Origin: Heliopora coerulea
Taxonomy: Eukaryota; Cnidaria; Anthozoa; Scleralcyonacea; Helioporidae
Direction of reading: 5' to 3'
Length of the DNA: 64,000 nt
Assembly (NCBI GenBank): GCA_030142905.1
Contig: JASJOG010000596.1
Span: 33,114-97,113 of the forward strand
Made by a program: the position numbers and the translations under genes
In this document: piece by piece, positions 1-9,330 of the stretch
Layout of the letters: every line of letters starts with the position of its first letter
How positions within the stretch are numbered: position 1 is the first letter of the stretch
Notes under the pieces: model-generated
Told to the model about the DNA's origin: nothing
The model's database searches: none
The model's input: only the letters and a program-made list of their open reading frames with translations

Positions 1-114
1 TCGTCTGTCGAGAACTGGGAAATAGGCGTATCTAGTCAGAAAGACCGCTGGACTGTGTTTCATTACTTTTTGCGGGCTACTTGCATTGAAGTTTCGAAAT
101 CTCGTTGTACCTGG

Positions 115-435
115 CCTCACAATTGAATGAAGCCGACATGGGGGCAGTCATGTAGGTCAAAAACACGCGTGGGGAAAAGTTGTGTTGAACCTTTACTTTT
201 CATTGACAGTTAATTCTGACAAATATTCAGTCCTACCAACATTGTCCTCCACTTACTAAGGATAAAAAAGAAAAACTGTCAAAAAGTCGAAAATTTTTGT
301 TAAGTTTTTCACAATAGATTGCGTTTCTTATCGCGTAGGGGACTGGAATGACCTGCAAATTGACCTACATGTCAGCCTTCGTGTTGGCTTCAAAATACAG
401 TTTGCAGGTATCGTTCCAGTCTTTTTAGAGTTCAA
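115..435. repeat. Dispersed repeat family C, foldback pair at the left edge
   Basis: A plus-oriented unit at 325-435 (GCGTAGGGGACTGG, CCTACATGTCAGCC, GGCTTCAAAATAC, TTTTTAGAGTTCAATGG) recurs at 10628-10745 with a few substitutions and, more diverged, at 11203-11275. A partial inverted copy lies at about 115-175 (GAAGCCGACATG, ATGTAGGTCA). No coding capacity. Probably a non-autonomous mobile repeat, but its ends are not defined. Confidence 0.6.
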
Positions 436-842
436 TGGTTTGATGTAATAGTTCTAAACATGAGTTTGAGTTTTTCATCAAGAGTTCCAAATAACACTCT
501 CGTATAGGTAATGGCATGGTTTTGAGTGAAATTTAGAAAAAACAAGCACGAACGAGTTTTTCAAAGACTATCAAGTAACTGGCCACACTTGCATTCGGAG
601 GGAAGAGAATAAATCCTTCCTTTCACCTAACAAAAAAACTAATTTTCTTTGTTTCTTTTTGAATTTGTCGATTGCGCATGATGGTTTGATGCTGAAGTAG
701 CTCTCGCTTCATTCAGTACACCATTGTTTGTCCAATATTTTCGAAAGATTTCACCTGGCGTATACGGTACGCGAAGTCATTGCTGACAATACAGCGGACT
801 ATATTTTGGGCGCGTGACCCTAAAACATAGGTGGGCTGACCG

Positions 843-948
843 CAACCTCGTACCCAGGGTCTTTACTCGGCACTCGCCAACTCGTTGGAGAAGAAGTGTG
901 AGTTGGCGAGTTGGCAAGTGCCACGTAAAGACCCTAGGTACGAGGTTG
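843..948. mobile_element. MITE-like palindromic element with CAACCTCGTACCCAGGG termini
   Basis: Terminal inverted repeats CAACCTCGTACCCAGGGTCT and its near-complement ACCCTAGGTACGAGGTTG bracket 106 bp. The whole unit folds back on itself (ACTCGCCAACTC against GAGTTGGCGAGT). It is a short non-autonomous DNA-transposon type hairpin with no ORF of its own. Confidence 0.7.
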
Positions 949-1239
949 GGATCACCCTATGCCCAGGGTCACCCTAACACTCATGTAAACGAAACGCGGA
1001 AAAACCATGTTCACAGGCTCTAAGAGACTGCAATTTTACTTGCAGAGTCGACAGTCTTGTCAAACAGTTATTAAATTTTTAGCGTTAGGCTGAACTATTA
1101 ATGATTGTTGGGACAACGAATTGGTTATTCAACTGATAGGGAATGACGAGAACCAAGGTTGTTGAGGATGGACAACTTTGTAGACCCAATAGGACGATAA
1201 CGTGTCATGTATTGGCGAAACACATTCTGTTACTCTTAC

Positions 1240-1321
1240 CTCAAAGTTATTTCCAGGTACTCTACAACGTACTTGCTAAGTTGCTTGAACTCAATCACTG
1301 GTAACATAAATGAAGTCCAAG
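1240..1321 (-). CDS. TMEM214: TMEM214 exon 7 (last one inside the window)
   Basis: Acceptor TTTATTTAG|CTTGG at 1322/1321; donor TTTGAG|GTAAGAG at 1240/1239. 82 bp, phase 1 in and phase 2 out. Encodes WTSFMLPVIEFKQLSKYVVE and then YLEITL. This follows the family pattern WLGIMLPVLGIKSLS..AITYLDRLL almost residue for residue in type. I found no continuation exon between 1239 and 1, so the next exon is probably left of the window. Confidence 0.85.
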
Positions 1322-4300
1322 CTAAATAAACAAATAAGATTTAATTTTAAGTTGTTTACTTCAGTGTTCGCGACACAAATTGTAGAACCTTTGACTGGGC
1401 CAGTTTCAAATATTTCTTGAATAAAAGAACTGAATTTGTCCAAATTAAAAAACAAAAAGCCAAGGCCACTGGTCCACCACTCCGTACCTGTCATTCTTTC
1501 AACCACATCTTCGTGATCTGACGTCTGTCCAAATGCCCACAGTAAAGACAACGCTTCACGAGAGTTATGTTTCCTTGAGATGACCCGTTCAAGGTACTAC
1601 AAAAAGAAAGCAAGAAAAATTAGTAGTCATTAACTGAGATCAGAACATCCTTTGGAAATTGCTTCCTCCGCTTACCAAGGTCGGGTCACACTTAACCCTT
1701 TCTCGACTGAAGCACTCCTTTGTCGAGTAAAATCGTCTGGCTTTAGACAGAGTAAAATAGTACGGTAGTCGTCTTCAGTGAGGAAAGAGTTAAAGAGACA
1801 GTTTTTAACACTTCTTGTTACTAGAGGTCTCTCATGGCGAGTATCATTATCTGGCCTGAGTCAAAGTATATTAGTAGATATTATTAAATGTGGTAGCTTG
1901 GTAGTTATATGATGCACTTTATACGCTCTCAAGCTATTCTACTCAGGAAAACTTTCTGAGACCCGTAACCTTCTGATCGCCGGTGAGATGCTCTAACCAT
2001 TGAGCTCCATGGACTCAGATGGTGAGCGAAGGTTACATTTATGTACTGGTTCGTATTGATGGTAGACATATGTACTGCCAGTCTGCAAGTCTCGATATGT
2101 CATCTATTTATTTTAGTGCTAATCAATGATGTTATTAAATGTGGTAGCTTTGCAGTTTATACACTCCCCCTGGCATACGCAAACAGATGCTCATACCTCT
2201 TTGCTGCTCTTGATTGCAACCAAAGGACAACATTTTAGAACACATTGGATCATCATACGAATACCGTACGTTGCTCGACCTGCAAGAAATACAACTGTCC
2301 TTTACCAAGGGAACGTAACATTACGTTGACAGAATTAATTCATTCCAAAACAATTGCGTGAAAAGCTAACTACGACCTTGTTGTCACATGTAAGAAACTG
2401 TCTCGCAACCAGCATCATTAATAAAGGACGTACGTGTACGGAAACATCTTCGAAAAAACCAGAGAATGTCAAGAAGCAATGGAACCAAGACAGCAGGGGG
2501 GTTGGGATGCAAATGGTGGGTGATTATCTGTCGTAAATGACCAAAATATTTTTAAGTTTCTAGTTGCCATCTAGTGTTAAAATCTAACACGGACTAACTA
2601 GACAATCCCAAACTGAGTAACTATAATATTAAACTTTGTCATTTCTCTGGGATTGCGTACTGCCATAGGCACAGAACTGGGTCTGATCGTGCTCAGTAGG
2701 GAGGGTTAGCAAAAGGTTTCAGTATGAGGCAGGTGGGCATTCACCCAAAAAAGGTTAAGTAACCCCTGCTCAGTTCAGTGACAGCAACAATCAAATCCAG
2801 CAGTTTCCCCATGAGTAATCAAACCCATAATTCATATACAATTTCTGTGGAAACAAGCCCCTAACCCACCCCCCACCCCCCAGAAGATCACATCTTTGGT
2901 GTACTCATTTGGTCTCCTGGGTCTACAAATACACTGACATCTGGGTATGCCACTGTAATATGTAATGAATTATGCATTGATACACACCACCAACCTTTAT
3001 TGATCTCAATCAGCAGCTCCTCCAAGCAGTGATGAAATAACTTGTCCACCTCAGCTTCAGTACATTGTCTCATTTCACCAATAACAAGATCTTGGACACT
3101 GTCCGCAAGACAACACAAAGGAAATGCTACAAAAACAAAACTTCATGTTTAACATGTACCTAATACGTTCCTTAAGTCAAATAAGAACATATTACAATGG
3201 CATGGTAATTAAATCATAATGAGCAGCAATGAAGTGGTAAAATTAATCCATTATTGAGTAAGTGTGCACTTCAGTATTTTTCTCTGGCCAAGTAATGTTT
3301 GAAAAGTGAGCAGAAGTGCTTTATCTGTATATATAAATTTGGAGCATCACAGCGTTTGTCTGTTACCTTAAAACTCCAGAACCACAAGACTTACAGAAGA
3401 TTCAATTACATATTCAAACTCACCATGACCAGATGAGTAACATTAGCTATCAATACCTCAGAAAATACCTCAAAAAAGAAACCATGGTACAGAAACAATA
3501 ACATTATCTACACATATCTCTGATACTCTGTGCACAATTATTTCTTTGTGAAGAACCATTCAATTTTCTAAAATCATATTTGAAAGAAAAGGAAACTTTT
3601 TCATTCGTTTATAATAATCCCAGGCAAAGTCTGGGTACCCTGGCTTGTTAGGTATAAACATGAGTTGTTTTAGATCTTATAAAGCACATAAACATACTGC
3701 AAGGTTTTTGAACAACTTAAAAAACAAACCTTTTAATATGCTAATTCACAAAGAGAGTTTGAAAATTAATATGACTGAAATAATAAGTCTGAAAACCAAT
3801 GTGCAATGGCATGGTAAACCATAATTAACAATTAGATTATGAGCTCAAGATTTCTATGAGGTGATAGTTGACGAGGGTGAAGCCCAAGTCAACTATCACC
3901 TCATAGAAATCGAGAGCGAATAATCTAATTGTTTTAGTAGAAACAAACTTTGCAAATAACATTTTTCGTTATCTCTGGGATTGCACTTTCAAGTAAGCAT
4001 TCTATTTCGTCTTCAGAAACTTCACAAAAACAAGAGGCTGAAGCCATTTTCGCTACTCGCTATCTATTGACAAATTGGTAGCAAGTAGTGTAGCCAATCA
4101 GAATGCAGCATTTGCAATAGTACTCGACTAAGTTTATACTAATATTGTATATAGTAAAATTAAAGTTCCACCATAAGGCAGGCACTGTAGTTTGCTGAAT
4201 AAAATTGTCATGCATTAGCCAGAATAAGATTCTAAAGTACACCATAGCTCCTAAATGCATTAACCCGGTTGCAGATTAAGCAAGTTAAGATTTCACCCAC

Positions 4301-7300
4301 TAGGGTGCAGGCATTACACTCCTACAAACAAAACCATTTGGCATTAGCCAGAATCGAATCCTAAAATGTGTCCTTCCCCCTCAGTGGATTAAATAATCAA
4401 ATATCACAATTCCATGAATTTCATGTTAAGTAATTCAACACATGGATGAAAAATAGGCTTGGCAGCACACCAAAGGTTTGAAATAATTATGTAGGGGTGG
4501 AGATTTACAGGAAGTAAAGCAGGCTTGAGTGCCCCATTTCTGTCCAAAAATGAAACATTATTTTGTACTTTAATTGTCAGTGAATCTTGATATGTGGAGG
4601 AAAATAAGGTAGAAAAAAAAATGCAATAATTTATAAAGAAAACTAAAACTGTAATGAGACAACTGTGGACTCATCATGACATGTTCATAATTGCAAGATT
4701 TGTTGGAAATATATCCAGCAAAATCCATCCTGTATGTTATTTGCCATTTTGCCTTCTGTACTGGGTTACATCCTGTAGCCATTAGCACCCCCCCCAGCTT
4801 TTTGGGAGCTGTTTCCACCCTTGTCATCTTATTCAGGACTTTATCAAAACCTAGATTGTTTTCAACTGAAATCCTGGCTATAACATGATTTTCTGTTTTC
4901 ATTTCTTGGCCTTGGGAACATGCCAACTTCATGAAAAAAAAGTTCTTATTGTCAGTCACTGTACCAGACATTGTCACGTACAGTGAGATTTTCAATTACA
5001 CCAAGGAGATGTATGGCAATTTTTATCACACAGTATCGAACTTTTTTCCAGAGTAATAACTTGTACAAAATTTAAAGTACTGCAAGCCAATGAAAATATT
5101 CTAGTTAAGTACCAAATATTCTAGTTAGGTTAGTCATATAAAATCATGGCAGTGAGATCTCAGGGGGTTGTTTCCTGGAAAATTTTTGCTCCTTTCCCCC
5201 CCAAACCTATAATGAATGGAATTAACAAATGCTATAAAGCATTACGATATTTTGTTGGAGCCATGTATGCTAAATATTCCACTATCCCAACACAGCAGTT
5301 CTTATATTTTACCCTACATTTAGCTTATTACCTTCCTGGACTGGGTTTACCCCTCCCCCCTTAGACATTCTGTTGTCCTCTATTTGCCTCCACCAGACAG
5401 GACATCTGGCACTGCCATTCAATCATACTGGTCAGAAAACCAAATTCTCTTCTGAATACAGTTTGTATAGTACTTGTCTGATTGCATCAGTTACCTGTAA
5501 AACTTCATCAAGGATTTCCCCTGAAAAACTTTGACTCTGGGTTCTGGTGGGTCAACACCAGGCTGCACTTTCAAAGTGAGACCAGTGTTCTAGCTACACA
5601 AGTGATACAAAGATACACAATTCTTGTCCTCATTGCCATCCTGAAATTCCTTGTTGATTTATACTGTCTATTATCTATTGTTTTTATCTTGATTAGAAAC
5701 CTCAGTCATGAGGTCAAGTCTTTGTTTAACATGGAAAACAAGTCTGTTTCATGCTGCTGGGCATTTGCATAGATAACACCGGGCACACCACCTGCTAAGA
5801 AGGGTCTACTTGTAGGGAGATCCCTGTTCATACAAACGACTATCCCAAGTATAAATAAATTTAGTACATTACCAGTAATTTGTTCCCCCAAAACTGGATC
5901 TTTTTCAACTGACATGTCTTCAAAATGGTGTTGTACAAATGACATCAATTCCTTCAATACAACCTGTATTCAATTAAGAAATAATTTATGAGACAAAACC
6001 ATAAGTTAAGGAGAAAACAAGTAAAATGGTACCAAAGAAAGACATCCATACCAACTGATTGTTCGAATACTTCTGTTTGCTTTCTGCTACAAATTTTTTT
6101 ACAGTTGACAAGTCACACTAAGTAAGAGACAAGAGTACTGGTTACTAAATTTCATTTGAAGTCTTTAAGACACAGTTTGGACAGCTGCAATATCCTATAG
6201 TATATGGTCAATGTGTTAAAATACTGGATGGTATGTTACATGTGGTTCAATATTACCATCATGATGAAATCAATGCCAGCAACTTTGCTATATGTAGTAA
6301 GTTCAATTAAACTGAAATGCAATATAACACTGCTCTTTAAAGTAAACTGCAGTACCTTCTTTGCAGCTTCATTCACAATCTCTTTCACAGATAACTGTGG
6401 TTCTTTGTGGTGGTGCTTTCGCCTCCTTGTATCTGGCTTTCGGCTGACATCCACAAAAAGGTCAGCATGAATGTCTGCATCACTTTCAATCTCATCTTTG
6501 GGAATCACAAATGGTGTCTCTTGTTCTTCGCCAATTGCACCAAACTGTGTCTTTGATTCAGGAATAGGTTCTATTTACAAGAAGAATTGAATTCATTTCA
6601 TTTATTAACTACTAATGATAAACAATTGTAATGATTATCTTTTCATCATAACCTTGTTCTATAATAAAAAAATGGAGAGACAAGAAGCTCAGAATAGTGT
6701 GAAAATTCTAGTACCAGCACTCAACTGTTCTTAACGAGGGAGAAGCCATGCTTCAAGAATTGGGCTTATTAATCACCAAAAAGCAAGTTCTATGAGCTTG
6801 TAGAATTTTATGGTAGCTGTTTTCAACTATAATCCTTCAAATTTGTACCACCAATAGTAAAAGGTTAACTGTTTTAATTGGATTTTTACAGAACCTTAAA
6901 CCTTTTTGAACAATCTTTTTGTTTGCTTGCCAAGAGAGAGATGTCACATGTGATGGTCAATTTGACTGACAGTGGCAATTACACTTGTTAGCACTACAAT
7001 ATACCTTCATATAAAGTCAACATTTGAGATCACTGAACTCTACCTACTACCTTTGAAATTAGTGCCAGTCACTGGTCATTAACTGGTAAAACTATCCTGT
7101 TTGACCGACAAATATAATCATGCACTTACTGGTCATCTATGACCAGTGATTTTTTTTTTCACAAAAATCGAGAGTGAGATTGAGTTTGTTATTTTGGTAG
7201 CAGTGTTAACGAAAATGGCAAATGTGACTGGTAAAACACCCTGTGTGACTAGCAAATAGTCTATATAGACTATATTTCCAAGATTCATTTCAAGGCTTGC

Positions 7301-9193
7301 TTGAAAAGAAGGCTTGTTCATTGTACATGTAAATTTAACATAAAGAGCAAGCCCCTTATGGATGTTAGAATTAATCAAGCTTCTGACAACTTCTTAAAGA
7401 ATGCATGAACAACAATCACATCAGTTCAGCAATATAGGAGCATTCAAAATACTGGGAGCATATGGTTAAATATGGCAGCAAAACTAATGTTCAGAAAGGA
7501 GTATGTTAAATTTCTGTGTTTCCGACTGGAAATCAATGTTGCACATACAAGAACACTTTTCATATCATATCAAAGAGACTTTGCCCTGGGTTCATGGAGT
7601 ATTTTATACTGTATGTCAGATAATTAAAATTACCACCTGACATGAAACTAAATCCGCAAACATAAACTACCCTGCCAAATGTAACTGTCAGCATTTGATC
7701 CTATCTACTAAAGACCCTTAAACAAGTAAAGGCCCCAGAATATAATTTAAAAACATATTTCATTTAATAAAATGCCACATTACACTAACCCTAGCCTTAA
7801 AAATAAAGAAATAAAAAAAAGTAATTACCATAGTAAATTTATAAACATCAAAATATGTGAAATTGGTTATCATATTCACAGTAAAACACAAACAGAGATA
7901 TGCTTATGAAAGATTTGTCAATATGGTTAGCACTTTAAACATCAAACCCTCAGAAAATAAAAGTGCTCAGTCATGACATTGTTTCCTTTAGTAATCAACA
8001 AATGCATTAAAGATTATTTCCAACGATATTCTAATAAATTATGGTTATGAGTTTGATACATCAATAACTGCTACAGAGGTACCAGGCGGGAAGCAATGTG
8101 TTTGGCATCAAGTGACAGAATGTTAGTTATATTAAAAAGAAATCTCATTTTAACTCACGAGTTCTAATGACCTTATTATGTCTGTCTTAAAAACATCAAT
8201 AATCCTAAATGAAATACTCTGGGAGATTGAGATCTTGTGGCTTGGAGTTGTAAAACAACTATATTTTTGTTGACTCAACTATAACATCTCATCCCAATGT
8301 TGGGGCATAGGACACATTATGATTGTGAATGATCCGATCCCTATGATTCAGCAACACTCCTGTGTGAATATCTGATGAATACAGTGTCAGCATTCATCAA
8401 GAATTATGGGATGGGTATCAAAACCATTGTCATTTCAAATTTGAGATCTCTTGTCACAAACAGTGGCAATGAGTAAGGAGAGTTGTACACATGACACTGC
8501 AAAAAAGAGATAAGCTGAGGGATAGAAAGGCCTGTCATTACATTTGCTTTCCCCATCACAAGAACACACAAGAATGTGACAAGAGCTCAGTGGTGGAAGT
8601 TTCGAATCTGACCGCACTTAATTCACAGGCCAAGGTGGATGGGAACTTGTGGCTTCATAACCTGTTCTGATTGGGGTCAGGTGAGCACGACATGTTGAGA
8701 GCCTCATCTGTGTGGTCCACAAATCTAACAGAACAGGACTTATCCGTAATTGTCGATCTAAGATAAATTTGTTTGTTTATATATTTAAATTAGCACGTGG
8801 AAAAAGTCAAAAATCCAACCTCTACACGTAAATATTTGACACAAACATACTCCAAAAAAAAAACATACTCCAAAAATACTCCAAACTGGTCCACTATGTA
8901 CAACTTTTTGTAAAACACACAAAATTAGTAACACTAAATTACTGTATATAAAACTAAGTACATGCTGAACAAATAATAAAAATTTAGCTCCAAACATTGC
9001 CCACTCAGATTTAACGATATTTCAGTTCATGTCTCAGGTGAACAAACGCAGCAGAAGCTGGATTACCTTTGATGTCCAATTTAGGCAAATCAGCCTGGTT
9101 TATTTTCGCTTTGTGCTTTTTATTTCCTTCTTGGTTCTTCCTGGGTTTTCCGCCCTTTCCAACGACTTCCCACTTTTCTGGACCGCTCGCCAT
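1240..9193 (-). CDS. TMEM214: TMEM214 homologue, N-terminal part, seven exons, runs off the left edge
   Basis: I assembled this from seven exons: 9193-9067, 6570-6356, 5963-5873, 3126-2995, 2279-2197, 1596-1488 and 1321-1240. All have GT/AG borders and all six joins keep the reading frame, giving 279 codons plus two bases. The family is an ER multi-pass membrane protein. In mammals it anchors procaspase-4 at the ER and supports ER-stress apoptosis. Conserved signatures occur in family order: N-terminal KWEVVGKGGKP (residues 7-17), LKELMSFVQ, FPLCCLADSVQDLV, LFHHCLEELLIEI, YGIRMMIQCVL, ALSLLWAFGQ and WTSFMLPVIEF. The human protein is about 690 residues, so roughly the C-terminal 60%, including the membrane segments, lies left of the window. 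The start was chosen because the MASGPEKWEVV context matches the family start; the longer in-frame ORF upstream (to 9280) has no similarity. I assigned the family by recalled motif similarity, not by a search. Confidence 0.85.
1488..1596 (-). CDS. TMEM214: TMEM214 exon 6
   Basis: Acceptor CTTTTTGTAG|TACC at 1597/1596; donor ATGACAG|GTACGG at 1488/1487. 109 bp, phase 0 in and phase 1 out. Peptide YLERVISRKHNSREALSLLWAFGQTS is split here only in description: YLERVISRKHNSREA, then LSLLWAFGQTS. The second part matches the CLTIMWALGQAG core of vertebrate TMEM214, the clearest family signature in the gene. Confidence 0.86.
1943..2036 (-). mobile_element. Truncated copy of tRNA-like family A
   Basis: Shares TCTGAGACCCGTAACC, TTCTGATCGCCGGTGAG and CTCTAACCATTGAGC with the palindromic tRNA-like elements at 38406-38604, 52050-52318 and 60388-60594. 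Only one arm and a stub of the other remain. It sits in the intron between TMEM214 exons 5 and 6. Confidence 0.6.
2197..2279 (-). CDS. TMEM214: TMEM214 exon 5
   Basis: Acceptor ATTTCTTGCAG|GTCG at 2280/2279; donor AAAGAG|GTATGAG at 2197/2196. 83 bp, phase 1 in and phase 0 out. Peptide GRATYGIRMMIQCVLKCCP aligns with the LHGYRICIQAIL segment of the family. The exon is too short to stand out as an ORF; it was found by requiring the missing block between exons 4 and 6. Confidence 0.82.
2995..3126 (-). CDS. TMEM214: TMEM214 exon 4
   Basis: Acceptor TTTTTGTAG|CATTTCC at 3127/3126; donor AATAAAG|GTTGG at 2995/2994, phase 1 in and out, 132 bp. It encodes FPLCCLADSVQDLV and then LFHHCLEELLIEINK. This matches the YPYSLV...FFDHCLFTMLQELDK block of human TMEM214 in spacing and hydrophobic pattern. 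Confidence 0.82.
3827..3933. mobile_element. Palindromic MITE-like hairpin in the TMEM214 intron
   Basis: Inner arms 3849-3872 and 3888-3911 are a perfect 24 bp inverted repeat (GATTTCTATGAGGTGATAG ...) around a 15-base loop. Imperfect flanks extend the pairing to AACAATTAGATTAT / ATAATCTAATTGTT. It lies in the intron between exons 3 and 4, where transcription could fold it into an RNA hairpin. No coding content. Confidence 0.7.
5873..5963 (-). CDS. TMEM214: TMEM214 exon 3
   Basis: Acceptor GAATACAG|GTTG at 5964/5963; donor TTACTG|GTAATG at 5873/5872. Encodes residues 115-144 plus one base (begins VVLKELMSFVQHHF). It aligns by position with the LKDLASYLN block of vertebrate TMEM214. The intron to exon 4 is 2.7 kb (5872-3127). 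It contains the palindromic MITE-like element at 3827-3933 and a 141-codon antisense-free ORF (4995-4570) with no recognisable similarity. Confidence 0.75.
6356..6570 (-). CDS. TMEM214: TMEM214 exon 2
   Basis: Acceptor TTGTAAATAG|AACC at 6571/6570; donor AAGAAG|GTACTG at 6356/6355. Encodes residues 43-114 in frame with exon 1, phase 1 in and phase 0 out. This is a low-similarity linker: acidic first (DEIESDADIHAD), then strongly basic (KPDTRRRKHHHKE), then VKEIVNEAAKK. It corresponds to the poorly conserved cytosolic N-terminal region of the family, so this exon is supported mainly by frame and splice sites. Confidence 0.75.
9067..9193 (-). CDS. TMEM214: TMEM214 exon 1 (start codon exon)
   Basis: Encodes residues 1-42 plus one base. 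ATG is at 9193-9191 in the context AAGTATGG. The peptide begins MASGPEKWEVVGKGGKP, the diagnostic N-terminus of the TMEM214 family, followed by a Lys-rich stretch (KKHKAKINQ). The donor reads CAAAG|GTAATC at 9067/9066, phase 1. The intron that follows (9066-6571, about 2.5 kb) shows no coding similarity. Confidence 0.85.
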
Positions 9194-9252
9194 ACTTGAT
9201 TTATTCAAATCTGCACGTTCAAACTGGCTTGAGTAAATACACGCGAGGTATA

Positions 9253-9258
9253 CACGTG
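9253..9258. promoter_or_regulatory. CACGTG E-box about 60 bp upstream of the TMEM214 start codon
   Basis: A palindromic CACGTG hexamer, the canonical Myc/Max (also USF/MITF-class) site, lies 60 bp upstream of the TMEM214 ATG in the presumed 5' UTR or proximal promoter. I see no clear TATA box between 9194 and 9330. One hexamer is expected by chance about every 4 kb, so only its position is suggestive. Confidence 0.3.
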
Positions 9259-9330
9259 CAAGATAAGACATCATGCGCACAAGTTTTTATCATATTATCG
9301 GATGTAATCGGATTTTATTCGGATGTACTC

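Noticed and set aside
4570..4995. 141-codon minus-strand ORF in a TMEM214 intron
   Set aside because: No recognisable family, and the TMEM214 frame joins exon 3 (5873) to exon 4 (3126) without it. I cannot exclude a rare alternative exon or old transposon fragment.
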